This document shows, piece after piece, positions 27,624 to 36,394 of a stretch of 64,000 nt of DNA. This stretch comes from Zafaria cholistanensis. GTDB lineage: Bacteria > Actinomycetota > Actinomycetes > Actinomycetales > Micrococcaceae. A model generated the notes under the pieces. It had not been told where the DNA came from, did no database searches, and was given only the letters and a program-made list of their open reading frames with translations. The position numbers and the translations under genes were made by a program. Positions within the stretch are counted from its first letter, which is position 1; the number at the start of each line of letters is the position of its first letter. The DNA lies in assembly GCF_008580665.1 (NCBI RefSeq), contig NZ_BKDJ01000016.1, forward strand, positions 1 through 64,000, read 5' to 3'.

Positions 27624-28499
27624 ATGAAAAATCCCCTTGCCTCCGCCATCATCGGTCCCGACGGCAAACCCGTTGCGGGCGTCCAGGGAGCCGTCCTCAA
27701 CGCGGTGAGCCTGCAGCGTCCGCTGGTGCTCGCCTACCTGCGCCGGATGCGCCGGCGCCATCCCCAGCTGAACGCCGCCCAGCTGGCGGAGCTGGTCGAG
27801 CGCGACTTCATGCTTGCGGTCACCGGCGGCGGTGCCGCCGTGGGGGCCAGCGCGGTGGTGCCCGGCATCGGGACCGCCGCGTCGCTGGGCCTGTCGGCAG
27901 CCGCCGTCGTCGGTTTCCTCGAGGCCAGCGCGCTGTATGCGCAGTCGCTGGCCGAGTTGCACGGTATCGCCACGGACGACCCCGAAAAGTCCCGCGCCCT
28001 GGTCATGTCCATCCTGCTCGGAGACGAGGGCAGCGCGCTGATTTCCCAACTCACCCACCAGGCCGTCGGCAAGGGCATCGGTCCGGTGAGGGGGTGGGGC
28101 TCGGTGTTCGGCAGCAAGCAGCCCGCGGGGCTGTGGGGGGTGGCCTCGGCGGCCATCCAGAAGAAGTTCATGCGCCACCTCCTGGCCACGCAGGGCGCGG
28201 CGTTCTTCGGGCGGGCCATCCCGTTCGGCATCGGCGCCGTGGTTGGCGGCGCGGGCAACCGCATCCTCGGCAAGCAGGTGGTCCGGGCGGCCAGGCTCGC
28301 CTTCGGTCCGCTGCCGACCTCCATTCCCGGCGAAGTGGTGGAGGCGCCCCGTCCCGCGACGCCGGGTACGGAGCCGCGGCATGCGCCGGCGCACGGCGCG
28401 GGTTCCCCGGCGGCGCTTGCCGGGGAACCCGCGCAGGGTCCCGCCGCCGAGGTCGAAGCCCTGATTGAGGCCGAGCGGGCCCGCCGGGCGGGGCAGTAG
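27624..28499 (+). CDS. Conserved membrane-associated protein, unknown function
   Basis: The 291-aa product starts MKNPLASAIIGPDGKPV and contains two Gly/Ala-rich hydrophobic segments (about residues 65-100, with a GGGAAVGASAVVPGIGTAASLG glycine-zipper look, and about 190-215). The tail of about 60 residues is Pro/Ala-rich and charged. I recognise no enzyme motif; similar proteins are common hypotheticals in actinobacteria. TACACT at 27609-27614 ends 9 nt before the ATG, so the leader is absent or a few bases. It converges with the DUF445 gene. Confidence 0.78.
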   Translation: MKNPLASAIIGPDGKPVAGVQGAVLNAVSLQRPLVLAYLRRMRRRHPQLNAAQLAELVERDFMLAVTGGGAAVGASAVVPGIGTAASLGLSAAAVVGFLEASALYAQSLAELHGIATDDPEKSRALVMSILLGDEGSALISQLTHQAVGKGIGPVRGWGSVFGSKQPAGLWGVASAAIQKKFMRHLLATQGAAFFGRAIPFGIGAVVGGAGNRILGKQVVRAARLAFGPLPTSIPGEVVEAPRPATPGTEPRHAPAHGAGSPAALAGEPAQGPAAEVEALIEAERARRAGQ

Positions 28500-28537
28500 G
28501 CGGGGCCTGCGGGGCAGAGCAGCAGGCGGGACCGGGC

Positions 28538-29845
28538 TCAGGCCAGCAGCAGGGTGGCCGCGGTGAAAATGGCTAAACCGGCCAGCGCGCCGACCACGGT
28601 GCCGTTGATCCGAATGAATTGCAGGTCCCGGCCCACCTGGAGCTCGAGCTTGCGGCTGGTTTCCTCCCCATCCCAGTGCGAGACGGTGTCCTGGATAAGG
28701 CCGGCGATTTGCCCCCGGTAGGTCGCCACCAGGTAGAGGCCCGCGTTGGCGATCCAGGCATCCACCTTCCCGGCCAGTGCCTGGTCCGCCGTCAGCCGCA
28801 GGCCAAATTCCGCCACCGCCCGCACGAAGGAGCGGCGCAGCTCCGACTCCGGGTGCTCCACCGCTTCCACCAGGGCCGACTTCATGCTGGACCAGCCGGT
28901 GGCCGCCAACTCCTGCAGCTGCGGGTCGCCGAGCAGCGAGTGCTTGAGCCGCTCCACCTTGGCAATCGTCTCCGGCTTGGACTGCATGTCCCGGGCGAAA
29001 TCCTGCAGCCAGGCGTCGATGCTTCCCCGCACCCGGTGGTGGGGGTCCCGGCGCACGGCCTCGACGAAGGCGGAGAGCTCACGGTGGATGCGCTCCGCAA
29101 GCAGCCGTTCCACGACGTTCGGGACCCAGTGCGGGGAGCGTTCGGCGACGAGCCCGATGACGGTGCCCCGGTTGGCGGCCACCCAGTCGGCTGCGCGGTC
29201 CGCCAGCAGGTCCACCAGTTGGCGGTGGTGTCCGTCCTGCACCACCGTGCGGAGGATCCGCCCCAGCGTCGATGACCATTCCGGGGCCAGCATATGTTTG
29301 CGGGCCAGCGACTCGAGCAGGGCCAGCACGTCGCGGTCGTCCAGGACCTCGAGGGCACCGCGCACCGCCGTGGCGGCCTCCTTGGCGACGCGTTCGGACC
29401 CGGCGGGCGTGGCCAGCCAGGCCCCCGCCGTCCGGGCAAAGCGCAGGTCTTTCAGCTTGCGCCCCACCACGGCATCGGAGAGGAAGTTCTCCTGCACGAA
29501 CTCGCCCAAGCTCTCCCCGATCTGGTCCTTCTTGCGCGGGATGATGGCGGTGTGCGGAATCGGCAGGCCCATCGGGCGGCGAAACAGGGCGGTCACGGCG
29601 AACCAGTCCGCCAGGGCCCCCACCATGCCGCCTTCGGCGGCGGCGCGGACATATCCCATCCACGGAATGCTTTCCTGCAGCGAAAAGGCCACCACGAAGA
29701 CTGCGGTCATCAGGACCAGCAGTCCCGTGGCCAAGCGCTTCATCCGGCGCAGTGCGCCGGCCCGTGCGGCCTCCGTGGCGAAGGGGCTGTCCGGGCCGGC
29801 GCTCCCCGGAACCTGCCGCGGCGGCGGTGGAGTGGACATGCTCAT
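28538..29845 (-). CDS. DUF445 family membrane protein
   Basis: The 435-aa protein has the DUF445 layout: an N-terminal membrane helix (about residues 39-60), the conserved AAAEGGMVGALADWFAVTALFRRPMGLPIPHTAIIPRKKDQIGESLGEFVQENFL block (about 67-122), a long helical soluble part, and a C-terminal helix. Function is unknown; family members are found at bacterial membranes and septa. AAGGAG stands 5 nt before ATG 29845; a second ATG follows two codons later. It is divergent from the GDPD gene. Confidence 0.88.
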   Translation of the reverse strand: MSMSTPPPPRQVPGSAGPDSPFATEAARAGALRRMKRLATGLLVLMTAVFVVAFSLQESIPWMGYVRAAAEGGMVGALADWFAVTALFRRPMGLPIPHTAIIPRKKDQIGESLGEFVQENFLSDAVVGRKLKDLRFARTAGAWLATPAGSERVAKEAATAVRGALEVLDDRDVLALLESLARKHMLAPEWSSTLGRILRTVVQDGHHRQLVDLLADRAADWVAANRGTVIGLVAERSPHWVPNVVERLLAERIHRELSAFVEAVRRDPHHRVRGSIDAWLQDFARDMQSKPETIAKVERLKHSLLGDPQLQELAATGWSSMKSALVEAVEHPESELRRSFVRAVAEFGLRLTADQALAGKVDAWIANAGLYLVATYRGQIAGLIQDTVSHWDGEETSRKLELQVGRDLQFIRINGTVVGALAGLAIFTAATLLLA

Positions 29846-29949
29846 GCGGGCTCCTTGGGATGGGTGGCGCCAAGGCTTCCAAGATAGTTCACCCGCTCGT
29901 GCCCGCGGAGTGCGGCAGTGCCGCCGGAGGCGCAGGTAGCGTGGGGGAC

Positions 29950-30816
29950 ATGAGGCAGCTGATCTACGCCCACCGGGGTTCCAGTGCCGTGTTCGCCGAA
30001 AACACCCGCGCCGCCTTCCTCCAGGCGCTGGCGGACGGCGCGGACGGCGTCGAATGCGACGTGCACCTGACGGCGGACCACCAGGTGGTGTGCCACCACG
30101 ACCCCACGGTGGACCGCACCTCCAACGGCACCGGCCCGGTCTCCGCCCACACCCTGGGCCAGTTGCGGGCCCTTGACTTCAGCACCTGGAAGGGCGCGGC
30201 CCTGCCCGAGGGCTACGGCGCCCCGGACGAACAGGTGCTCACCCTCGCCGAACTCGTGGGGCTGCTGGAGGGTGCCGGTCGGGAAATCGGCCTCGCCGTC
30301 GAACTCAAGCACCCCAGCCCTTTCGGGCGCCTGCTTGAGGAGAAGGTGCTGGCCGGGCTGGAGGCCCTCGGCTGGGACCGGGCCACCTCCCGCATCGGCA
30401 ACGTGGCCGTGAGCTTCATGAGTTTCGATCCCGGTTCGGTGGCACACCTGTTAAGGACGGTTCCGCCCCGGTTCGTCTGCCAGCTGGTGGGCGACGCCGA
30501 CCCCGAATGGGCCGGGGAGGTACTGCGGGTGGATCCGTCGGCGCGCGAAGAGGTGGCCGGTGCGTTTGCCCGCGAGGCCGGCGGCGCCGTCGCGCACCTG
30601 GATGCGGGCCTGGTGGGGATGGCCGGACCCGGCGTGGGATTTGTCCGCCGCCACCCCGGGCTGGTGCGGCGCTGGCTGGAGGCCGGGCTCGTGTTCCGCG
30701 TCTGGACCGTGGACGCGGATGCCGATGTCGACTACCTCCGGGGCCTGGGTATCCAGCAACTCACCAGCAACCGGCCGGCCCACGTGAGGGCGCGCTTGGG
30801 CCGCGGAGCCCGCTAG
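29950..30816 (+). CDS. Glycerophosphodiester phosphodiesterase family protein
   Basis: GDPD enzymes split glycerophosphodiesters from lipid turnover into glycerol-3-phosphate and an alcohol. The 288-aa protein has the TIM-barrel signature: the catalytic HRG and EN in YAHRGSSAVFAENTRAAF (residue about 7 on), the metal ligands in DGVECDVHLTADHQVVCHHDPTVDRTSNG, and the E.K pair in AVELKHPS. The C-terminal VFRVWTVDADADVDYLRGLGIQQLTSNRP is also typical. There is no signal peptide, so it is cytoplasmic. TAGCGT (29937-29942) ends 7 nt before the ATG. Confidence 0.92.
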   Translation: MRQLIYAHRGSSAVFAENTRAAFLQALADGADGVECDVHLTADHQVVCHHDPTVDRTSNGTGPVSAHTLGQLRALDFSTWKGAALPEGYGAPDEQVLTLAELVGLLEGAGREIGLAVELKHPSPFGRLLEEKVLAGLEALGWDRATSRIGNVAVSFMSFDPGSVAHLLRTVPPRFVCQLVGDADPEWAGEVLRVDPSAREEVAGAFAREAGGAVAHLDAGLVGMAGPGVGFVRRHPGLVRRWLEAGLVFRVWTVDADADVDYLRGLGIQQLTSNRPAHVRARLGRGAR

Positions 30817-30826
30817 GCTGGACCGG

Positions 30827-31606
30827 ATGAAGTCCGTCTCCTCCCCGGCCGTTCGGATCGGCCTGTCGATCTCCCTCGCGACAGGGATCTACGGCCTGTC
30901 TTTCGGTGCGCTGTCGGTGGCCTCGGGGCTGGACCTGCCCCAGACAGTGGCCCTCAGCGCCCTCATGTTCACCGGTGGCTCGCAGTTCGCGTTCATCGGC
31001 GTGGTGGGGGGCGGCGGCACCGGTGCTGCCGCGTTTGGGGCAGCGACGCTGCTCGGGGTGCGCAACGCGGTGTACGGGGTGCAAATGAACGCCCTCCTGC
31101 GCCCGGCCGGATGGCGCCGGGCTGCCGCGGTGCAGGTCACCATCGACGAATCCGCCGCCACGGCCTCCGGCCAAACTGACCCTGACGAGCAGCGGCGCGG
31201 CTTTTGGACGGCCGGCCTGGGGGTATTCCTGCTCTGGAATATTTTCACGGTGGCAGGGGCCCTGCTGGGCAACGTGCTGGGGGACCCAAGGGCGTGGGGC
31301 CTGGACGGGGCGGCCGTGGCGGCATTCCTGGCGCTGCTCTGGCCGCGCCTGCGCAGCCGCGAACCGGTGGCAATCGCCATCGTGTGTGCGCTGGCCACCG
31401 CCCTGGCCGTGCCGCTGGCCCCGCCCGGGGTGCCCATCCTCGTGGCCGCTGTAGTGGCCGGGGTGTGGGGATGGTTCGGCCATGGCCCTGCCCGCGAAGG
31501 CCTGGAGCCTGATATGGACCCGTACGGCGGACACGGCGGCGGGGCCGCACTCCGGGCGCCGAATCCCCACGGACCGGGCGCGGGCCTTAGGGACGGAGGG
31601 CATTGA
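30827..31606 (+). CDS. azlC: Branched-chain amino acid exporter large subunit AzlC
   Basis: AzlC and AzlD form a two-part exporter for branched-chain amino acids and analogues (the BrnFE type). The 259-aa protein has about seven helices with the conserved SFGALSVASGLDLPQTVALSALMFTGGSQFAFIGVV region and the LLGVRNAVYGVQMN motif. The start is ATG 30827. The -10 box TAGGCT (30814-30819) begins with the TAG stop codon of the upstream gene and ends 7 nt before the ATG, so a leaderless mRNA is likely. It overlaps azlD by one base. Confidence 0.92.
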   Translation: MKSVSSPAVRIGLSISLATGIYGLSFGALSVASGLDLPQTVALSALMFTGGSQFAFIGVVGGGGTGAAAFGAATLLGVRNAVYGVQMNALLRPAGWRRAAAVQVTIDESAATASGQTDPDEQRRGFWTAGLGVFLLWNIFTVAGALLGNVLGDPRAWGLDGAAVAAFLALLWPRLRSREPVAIAIVCALATALAVPLAPPGVPILVAAVVAGVWGWFGHGPAREGLEPDMDPYGGHGGGAALRAPNPHGPGAGLRDGGH

Positions 31607-31917
31607 TGGACCTGTGGCCGTGGATCCTGCTGGCCTGTGCCGCTGCGTTCCTGACCAAGCTGTCCGGATACCTGGTCCCGGCGGAGCTGCTGGAGAACCC
31701 GCGAATGACGCGGGTGGCCGGTGCCCTGACAATCGGACTGCTGGCCGCGCTGGCCACCGTCAATGCCTTTGCCTCCGGCCAGGCCTTGGTGGTGGACGCG
31801 CGCGCCGCCGCCCTGCTGGCAGCCACTGCGGCCCTGCTGCTGCGCGCCCCCTTCCTGGTGGTGGTTCTGGCCGGTGCCGCTACGGCGGCCCTGGCCCGGC
31901 TTGCCGGACTCGGCTAG
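31606..31917 (+). CDS. azlD: Branched-chain amino acid exporter small subunit AzlD
   Basis: AzlD is the short membrane partner of AzlC. The 103-aa protein has three to four helices and the family segment TKLSGYLVPAELLENPRMTRVAGALTIGLLAAL. The ATG at 31606 overlaps the azlC stop (TGATG) and has GGAGGG just upstream; the TTG at 31603 is ignored. After the gene come a GCCCCCGGGGGC palindrome and a 15-bp repeat array. Confidence 0.92.
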   Translation: MDLWPWILLACAAAFLTKLSGYLVPAELLENPRMTRVAGALTIGLLAALATVNAFASGQALVVDARAAALLAATAALLLRAPFLVVVLAGAATAALARLAGLG

Positions 31918-31975
31918 GGCCTGCCCGGAAAACTGCCCCCCGGAGCGTGCCCCCGGGGGCGCCGGTGCTGCGCGG

Positions 31976-32020
31976 CTCGTCTCCGGACCCCTCATCTCCG
32001 GACCCCTCATCTCCGGCCCC
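31976..32020. repeat. Three 15-bp tandem repeats
   Basis: CTCGTCTCCGGACCC, CTCATCTCCGGACCC and CTCATCTCCGGCCCC run head to tail in the gap between convergent azlD and the P-loop gene. Confidence 0.85.
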
Positions 32021-32061
32021 CAGGGGTTCCCGGGTCGTGGGGAAACCTCCTTCGCGGTGCC

Positions 32062-32691
32062 TTACCCCAACCCGAGTTCCCGCACCGCGAGCGTGGCGAG
32101 TTCCTCCGGGGTGTGGTGGAGCGAATCGAGCACCAGCCGCGGGTCCTTCCAGATGGCCAGCTGCCGGCGTCGGCGGTTCAGCGAGTCCCATTCCGGCACG
32201 CCGATGAAGCGGTCCTCCTCGCGTTCGCGCTGCTGCAGGCGCAGGCGGTGCGTGGTGGGGTCGGAGCAGACCACCTCAATCCAGCGCAGGTCCGCGCCGG
32301 TGCGGGCGGCCAGCCGCATCCACTGGGCGCGGTTCTCGGGGAGGTCGTTGACGGCGTCGACCACCACGCCCAAGCCCGTGCGCAACTGGGCCTCCGCGAC
32401 CGTCTCCGCCGCCAGATACGCGGCCTGGCCCTTCGGCTGGCGGTCGTCGATCCCGGCCCGGACCAAGGCAGCCTCCAGCGGATCCACGCCCACCACTGCC
32501 AGTCCCAGCTTGGTGGCCAGCGCCGCCGCGAAGCTGGACTTGCCGGCGCCCGGAAGCCCGCACACCGGCACCAGCAACGGCCCCTCGCCGGGGGGAACAG
32601 GCGACTCCTCCAGGGCTGCCACCTGCCCGCGGCGGCGGCGGAAGCCTGGCAGCGGGGACGGCGGGAGCCGGAACGCATTCGGCGGTGTCAT
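32062..32691 (-). CDS. P-loop kinase-like AAA family protein
   Basis: The 209-aa protein has a Pro-rich start, then Walker A CGLPGAGKSS near residue 45, and a possible Walker B/Asp pair in GLAVVGVDPLEAAL and LGVVVDAVN. An Arg-rich lid follows in HRLRLQQREREEDRF. This fits the small-molecule P-loop kinases (zeta-toxin / chloramphenicol-phosphotransferase / YjjK-like group). The substrate cannot be told. TAGGAT (32703-32698) ends 6 nt before the ATG, predicting a leaderless mRNA. Divergent from the next gene. Confidence 0.8.
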   Translation of the reverse strand: MTPPNAFRLPPSPLPGFRRRRGQVAALEESPVPPGEGPLLVPVCGLPGAGKSSFAAALATKLGLAVVGVDPLEAALVRAGIDDRQPKGQAAYLAAETVAEAQLRTGLGVVVDAVNDLPENRAQWMRLAARTGADLRWIEVVCSDPTTHRLRLQQREREEDRFIGVPEWDSLNRRRRQLAIWKDPRLVLDSLHHTPEELATLAVRELGLG

Positions 32692-32792
32692 GTTCGCATC
32701 CTAGGCGCCCGCGCCCCCGGGAACGGGCGATTTGGGGCCTCACCTGAACAAAGGTCTGGTCGGGGGTGCCTCCAAACCGTATATTCGTCCCC

Positions 32793-33185
32793 ATGACGGG
32801 GGAACATGTGGGGGGACACGTGGGGGAACAGTTGGACCGCCAGTTGGGGGACTTGCTTTCGGGGCCGGTGCTCCCGGGGATCTACGATGTACTGGTTTCG
32901 GCTGACGAAGAAGCGCCGGACCGGATATTCATCGATGTGCATGAGTGCATCCGGACGCAACTGCTCGACGCCGAGCGGCGGATCGTCCAGGCCATCACGG
33001 GGGAGCGCGTGTTCAGTGTGGCCCGCCGGGCCACCCCGGCGGAGTGGGCCAAGGCACGCGAGCTGGACCGCTGGTTCATGATCCGCAGCGAGGAACCGGA
33101 CGACGAGCTCGCCACCCTGCCGCATGAGCTGCGCCGTTTCGCGCAGGTGGCGGTCGAGTGGTTCTACGCCGCGGGCACCCGCTGA
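32793..33185 (+). CDS. Hypothetical protein
   Basis: A 130-aa soluble protein with the segment GIYDVLVSADEEAPDRIFIDVHECIRTQLLDAERRIVQAI and a Trp-rich, acidic second half. I recognise no family. TATATT at 32780-32785, a strong -10 box in this GC-rich genome, ends 7 nt before ATG 32793, which decides this start over the one at 32766. It converges tail to tail with the amino-acid permease gene with a 12-bp gap. Confidence 0.7.
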   Translation: MTGEHVGGHVGEQLDRQLGDLLSGPVLPGIYDVLVSADEEAPDRIFIDVHECIRTQLLDAERRIVQAITGERVFSVARRATPAEWAKARELDRWFMIRSEEPDDELATLPHELRRFAQVAVEWFYAAGTR

Positions 33186-33197
33186 CCGGACCTGCCG

Positions 33198-34619
33198 CTA
33201 GCGGCGGGTTTCCAGCCCGACCGGCTCGTGACCGGCAGCGGGCACCCACAGCCGGTACGCGAGCAGCAGCAGCACCAGCCACACCGCGCCCACGACCAGC
33301 GCGGTGCGGCCGGAGGCGCTGAAGCCCAGGATCACCACTACCGCGCCCATGAACGCCAGCGCCAGGTAGGTCGCCGCGGGCCACCAAGGCAGCGGGAACC
33401 CGGTGCGCTCCCCGCGCGTGCGCATGCCCTGGCGCATCCGGTGGTGTGAGAGCAGGATGACGGTCCAGGTCAGCACGGTGGCGAAGGTGGCAATCGAGGC
33501 GACCACCAAAAAAAGCTGGTCCGGGATCCATGCGTAGAGTCCCAGCCCGGCCACCAGGCAGGCGGCAATTACGGAAACCGGCCAAAACGGCACGCCGAAC
33601 CGGGAGACGTGCGTGAACGACGCCGGGGCGTGGCCCTGTTCGGCGAGCCCGAACATGGTGCGCGTGGCGGCGTAGAAGATGGAGTTCATGGCGGACAGGG
33701 CAGCGGTCAGCACCACGGCGTTGACCAGATGCTCCGCGGCCGGAAGGCCCAGGCCGGCGAAGACCTGCACGAAGGGGCTGCCCTCTGAGCCGATCCGGTC
33801 CCAGGGGAACAGGCACAGCATGACGCCGATCGAGAGCACGTAGAAGAGCAGCACCCGCAGCGGGACAGAGTTCACGGCCTTCGGGAGGGCCTTCGCCGGG
33901 TCCTCCGCCTCGCCGGCGGTCATGCCCAGCGTTTCGATGCCGCCGAAGGAGAAGACCACGATCCCCAGGCTCATGACAATGCCCCAGACGCCGAAGGGAG
34001 CGAAGCCGCCGTGGTCCACCAGATGGTGCACGCCCGGTTCGTAGCCGCCAATGCTGATCCCGAAGATGATCAGGTACAGCCCGCCGGCGATCATGGCGAC
34101 GATCGTGGCCACCTTGATCATCGAAAACCAGAACTCCAGTTCCCCGAAGACGTTCACGCGCAGCAGGTTCAGGCCCCCGATCAGCAGCATCGCCGCCAGC
34201 ATCCACAGCCATCCCGGGGTGTCCGGGAACCACATGCCCATGTACTGGCCAACGGCGGTCATGTCCGCGATTGCGACGACGATCATCTCGAAGGTGAACG
34301 TCCATCCGGTCAGGAACGCCATGCGCGGGCTGAGGTACCGGTCGGCGTACCGGGCGAACGAGCCGGCCACGGGGTGGCGTACGGCCATTTCGCCAAGGGC
34401 GCGCATCACGATGAACACGACGCAACCGGCCGCCAGGTAGGCCAGCAGCACCGCCGGCCCGGCGGTGCGGATGGTCTCGGCGGACCCATAGAACAGGCCC
34501 GTGCCGATGGCGGATCCGAGCGCGATGAAACGGATGTGGCGCGGGTGGAGCCGGCGTTCCAGCTCGGGGGCATGGGGGTCGAGGCGCGGGTGGCGGCCGG
34601 CAGCGGTGTGGGTGGTCAT
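33198..34619 (-). CDS. Amino acid permease, APC superfamily (AAT family)
   Basis: A 473-aa proton-coupled amino acid importer with twelve predicted helices. The AAT-family start LERRLHPRHIRFIALGSAIGTGLFYGSAETIRTAGPAVLLAYLAAG is clear (about residues 20-65). So are MRALGEMAVRHPVAGSFARYADRYL and the GIETLGMTAGEAEDPAKALPKAV loop. Relatives carry proline, histidine or aromatic amino acids; the exact substrate cannot be read from sequence. The ATG at 34619 has a weak AGGA upstream. Nearby short repeats (GTTCCGTCC three times at 34711-34736) separate it from the aldo/keto reductase. Confidence 0.92.
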   Translation of the reverse strand: MTTHTAAGRHPRLDPHAPELERRLHPRHIRFIALGSAIGTGLFYGSAETIRTAGPAVLLAYLAAGCVVFIVMRALGEMAVRHPVAGSFARYADRYLSPRMAFLTGWTFTFEMIVVAIADMTAVGQYMGMWFPDTPGWLWMLAAMLLIGGLNLLRVNVFGELEFWFSMIKVATIVAMIAGGLYLIIFGISIGGYEPGVHHLVDHGGFAPFGVWGIVMSLGIVVFSFGGIETLGMTAGEAEDPAKALPKAVNSVPLRVLLFYVLSIGVMLCLFPWDRIGSEGSPFVQVFAGLGLPAAEHLVNAVVLTAALSAMNSIFYAATRTMFGLAEQGHAPASFTHVSRFGVPFWPVSVIAACLVAGLGLYAWIPDQLFLVVASIATFATVLTWTVILLSHHRMRQGMRTRGERTGFPLPWWPAATYLALAFMGAVVVILGFSASGRTALVVGAVWLVLLLLAYRLWVPAAGHEPVGLETRR

Positions 34620-34710
34620 GGTCCTGCCCGGGGCGTTGCGGAAAATGGGGGGATGCACGTCGTGGGTGCAAGCCACTTATTTTCCCACACTCAGGCCGCA
34701 GCCCCCGCCC

Positions 34711-34736
34711 GTTCCGTCCGTTCCGTCCGTTCCGCC
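34711..34736. repeat. Three 9-bp tandem repeats
   Basis: GTTCCGTCC, GTTCCGTCC and GTTCCGCC follow one another 14 bp after the end of the aldo/keto reductase gene. Confidence 0.7.
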
Positions 34737-34749
34737 GCAGGCCCCGGTC

Positions 34750-35823
34750 CTAGAGGGACGCGGAGACCTTCCAGAGGTCGACGTTGGTGCCGCCCGCCGT
34801 GATGGCGTCAATGCGTTCCAGCTCTTCCGCGGTGAACTCCGTGTTCCCGAGGGCGCCGAGGTTCTCGTCCAACTGGGCCGTGGAGGAGGCGCCCAGCAGG
34901 ACGGAGGTGACTCCGCCCCCGCGCAGCAGCCAGGCGATGGCAAGCTGGGCGAGGGTCTGGCCGCGCCCGGCCGCGATCTCGTTCAGCGCCCGGGCCTTGG
35001 CGATGTTCTCCTCGGTGACGTGCCCGGCCAGCGAGCCCCGCCCGCCCTTCGGCACGGCGTTGCTGTCCGCAAGGTACTTGTTGGTGAGCAGCCCCTGGGC
35101 CAGCGGGGTGAAGGCGATCGAGCCCATCCCCTCCTCGCCGAGGGTGCGCAGCAGGTCCTCCTCGACCCAGCGGTTGAACAGGGAGTAGGCGGGCTGGTGG
35201 ATGGCCAGCGGGGTCCCCAGGTCCCTGGCGATGCGGGCCGCGGCCCGGGTGCGTTCGGCGGAGTAGGAGGAGATGCCCACGTAGAGGGCCTTGCCCTGGC
35301 GGACCAGGGTGTCGAGGGCCCCGATGGTCTCCTCCAGCGGGGTGTCCGGGTCGACCCGGTGGGAGTAGAAGATATCCACATACTCCAGGCCCATCCGGGC
35401 CAGGGACTCTTCGGCGGAAGCGATCAGGTATTTGCGCGAGCCGAGGTTGCCGTGGGGGCCGGGCCACTGGTCCCAGCCGGCCTTGGAGGAGATGACCAGT
35501 TCGTTGCGGTAGGGCCTGAAGTCGGTGCGCAGCATGCGGCCGAAGTTCTCCTCGGCGGAGCCGTAGGGCGGGCCGTAGTTGTTGGCCAGGTCAAAGTGGG
35601 TGATGCCGCGGTCAAAGGCATGGCGCAGGATTTTCCGCTGGGTGTCGTAGGGGCGGTTGTCGCCAAAGTTCCACCACAGGCCCAGGCTGATGGGGGGCAG
35701 CAGCAGGCCACTGTTGCCCACGCGGCGGTAGGCGGTGGCGTCATACCGGTCTTCGGCCGCCACGTAGGGGCGGTGCGATTCGGGCACGCGGGGGAACCGG
35801 ACTTCCTGGATCGGTGAGGACAT
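34750..35823 (-). CDS. Aldo/keto reductase (YghZ/GpaR-like)
   Basis: A 357-aa NADPH-dependent TIM-barrel reductase. The start YRRVGNSGLLLPPISLGLWWNFGD resembles E. coli YghZ, which reduces L-glyceraldehyde 3-phosphate and methylglyoxal. Catalytic residues are visible: Asp in HFDLANNYGPPYGSAE, Lys in VISSKAGW, and His in IFYSHRVDPDTPLEET. The C-terminal NADPH site is SVLLGASSTAQLDENLGAL. ATG 35823 with GGAAGG upstream. It is divergent from the SAM-riboswitch operon; no sequence sign of co-regulation. Confidence 0.92.
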   Translation of the reverse strand: MSSPIQEVRFPRVPESHRPYVAAEDRYDATAYRRVGNSGLLLPPISLGLWWNFGDNRPYDTQRKILRHAFDRGITHFDLANNYGPPYGSAEENFGRMLRTDFRPYRNELVISSKAGWDQWPGPHGNLGSRKYLIASAEESLARMGLEYVDIFYSHRVDPDTPLEETIGALDTLVRQGKALYVGISSYSAERTRAAARIARDLGTPLAIHQPAYSLFNRWVEEDLLRTLGEEGMGSIAFTPLAQGLLTNKYLADSNAVPKGGRGSLAGHVTEENIAKARALNEIAAGRGQTLAQLAIAWLLRGGGVTSVLLGASSTAQLDENLGALGNTEFTAEELERIDAITAGGTNVDLWKVSASL

Positions 35824-36159
35824 GGTGGCCTTCCGGGGGAGGAGGGACGGGGGACAGGGCAAAAGATGCGTCGGACCGCTGCCCCCATTCTCCCCGCACA
35901 TCCGGCTCCGGACGAGCCCTGAGGTGTCCGGGGCGGGCACGCACTCCGCGGGGGGCGGGGGCGTGCCCGGCGCAGGATTTTGGGACGCGGTGCCGGAGGT
36001 GATGCGCCGAATGTGACGCGGGGTGACGGGCCGGAGTCCCGCATGACGGAGCATGACGCGGCCCGGGATGCGGTGCGCGTCCCCGCGTGACGTTCCGCGT
36101 CGTTCCGTGAGCCACTGTGACGCCGCGGATGGGCCGGCCGCAGCCCGGTGCTTACATAG
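35824..36159. other. Long divergent intergenic region
   Basis: The 571-bp gap between the aldo/keto reductase and the transporter operon (to 36394) holds no credible gene. Its left part is GC-rich with several TGACGCGG- and GCATGACG-like repeats (36010-36120), which might be operator sites. TTACAT at 36152-36157 could be the -10 box for the riboswitch transcript. Its right part is the riboswitch. Confidence 0.5.
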
Positions 36160-36260
36160 GGAACGTCACCATCAAGAGCGGCCGAGAGACCTGGTTCAAC
36201 GACGCCGCAGCAACGGCGGCCCCGCGGGGCCGCGCGTGCTCCCGCCAGGATCGATGGGCC
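36160..36260 (+). ncRNA. SAM riboswitch (SAM-I/IV type)
   Basis: The S-box core is recognisable: ATCAAGAG (36171-36178), the kink-turn GAGAGA and ACGACGCC, and CAGCAAC (36208-36214). Structure is consistent on inspection. P1 pairs CCATC (36169-36173) with GATGG (36253-36257). P2 pairs GCGGC with GCCGC. P3 is the perfect GCGGCCC/GGGCCGC hairpin. The L2 loop CCTGG (36190-36194) pairs with CCAGG (36245-36249) as the pseudoknot. The short form without a long P4 fits the actinobacterial SAM-I/IV variant. A GGGCC/GGCCC hairpin at 36256-36274 may be the expression platform. It predicts shut-off by S-adenosylmethionine. Confidence 0.88.
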
Positions 36261-36333
36261 TGCTCTCCGGGCCCCCCGTCGCGGCCCGTGCCCCGGTGGA
36301 GGGGTGAGGCGGTGCGTCCATCCCGACCGGCCA

Positions 36334-36394
36334 TGCCTGACACGCATGCCAAACCAGCACGCCGAACCAACACGCCAAACAAGGACGCCCAACC
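36334..36394. repeat. Imperfect ~14-bp repeats in the operon leader
   Basis: CACGCATGCCAAACC, AGCACGCCGAACC, AACACGCCAAACA and GGACGCCCAACC form a degenerate array just before the GTG start of the binding protein. The Shine-Dalgarno AAGGA lies inside the last unit. Confidence 0.55.
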
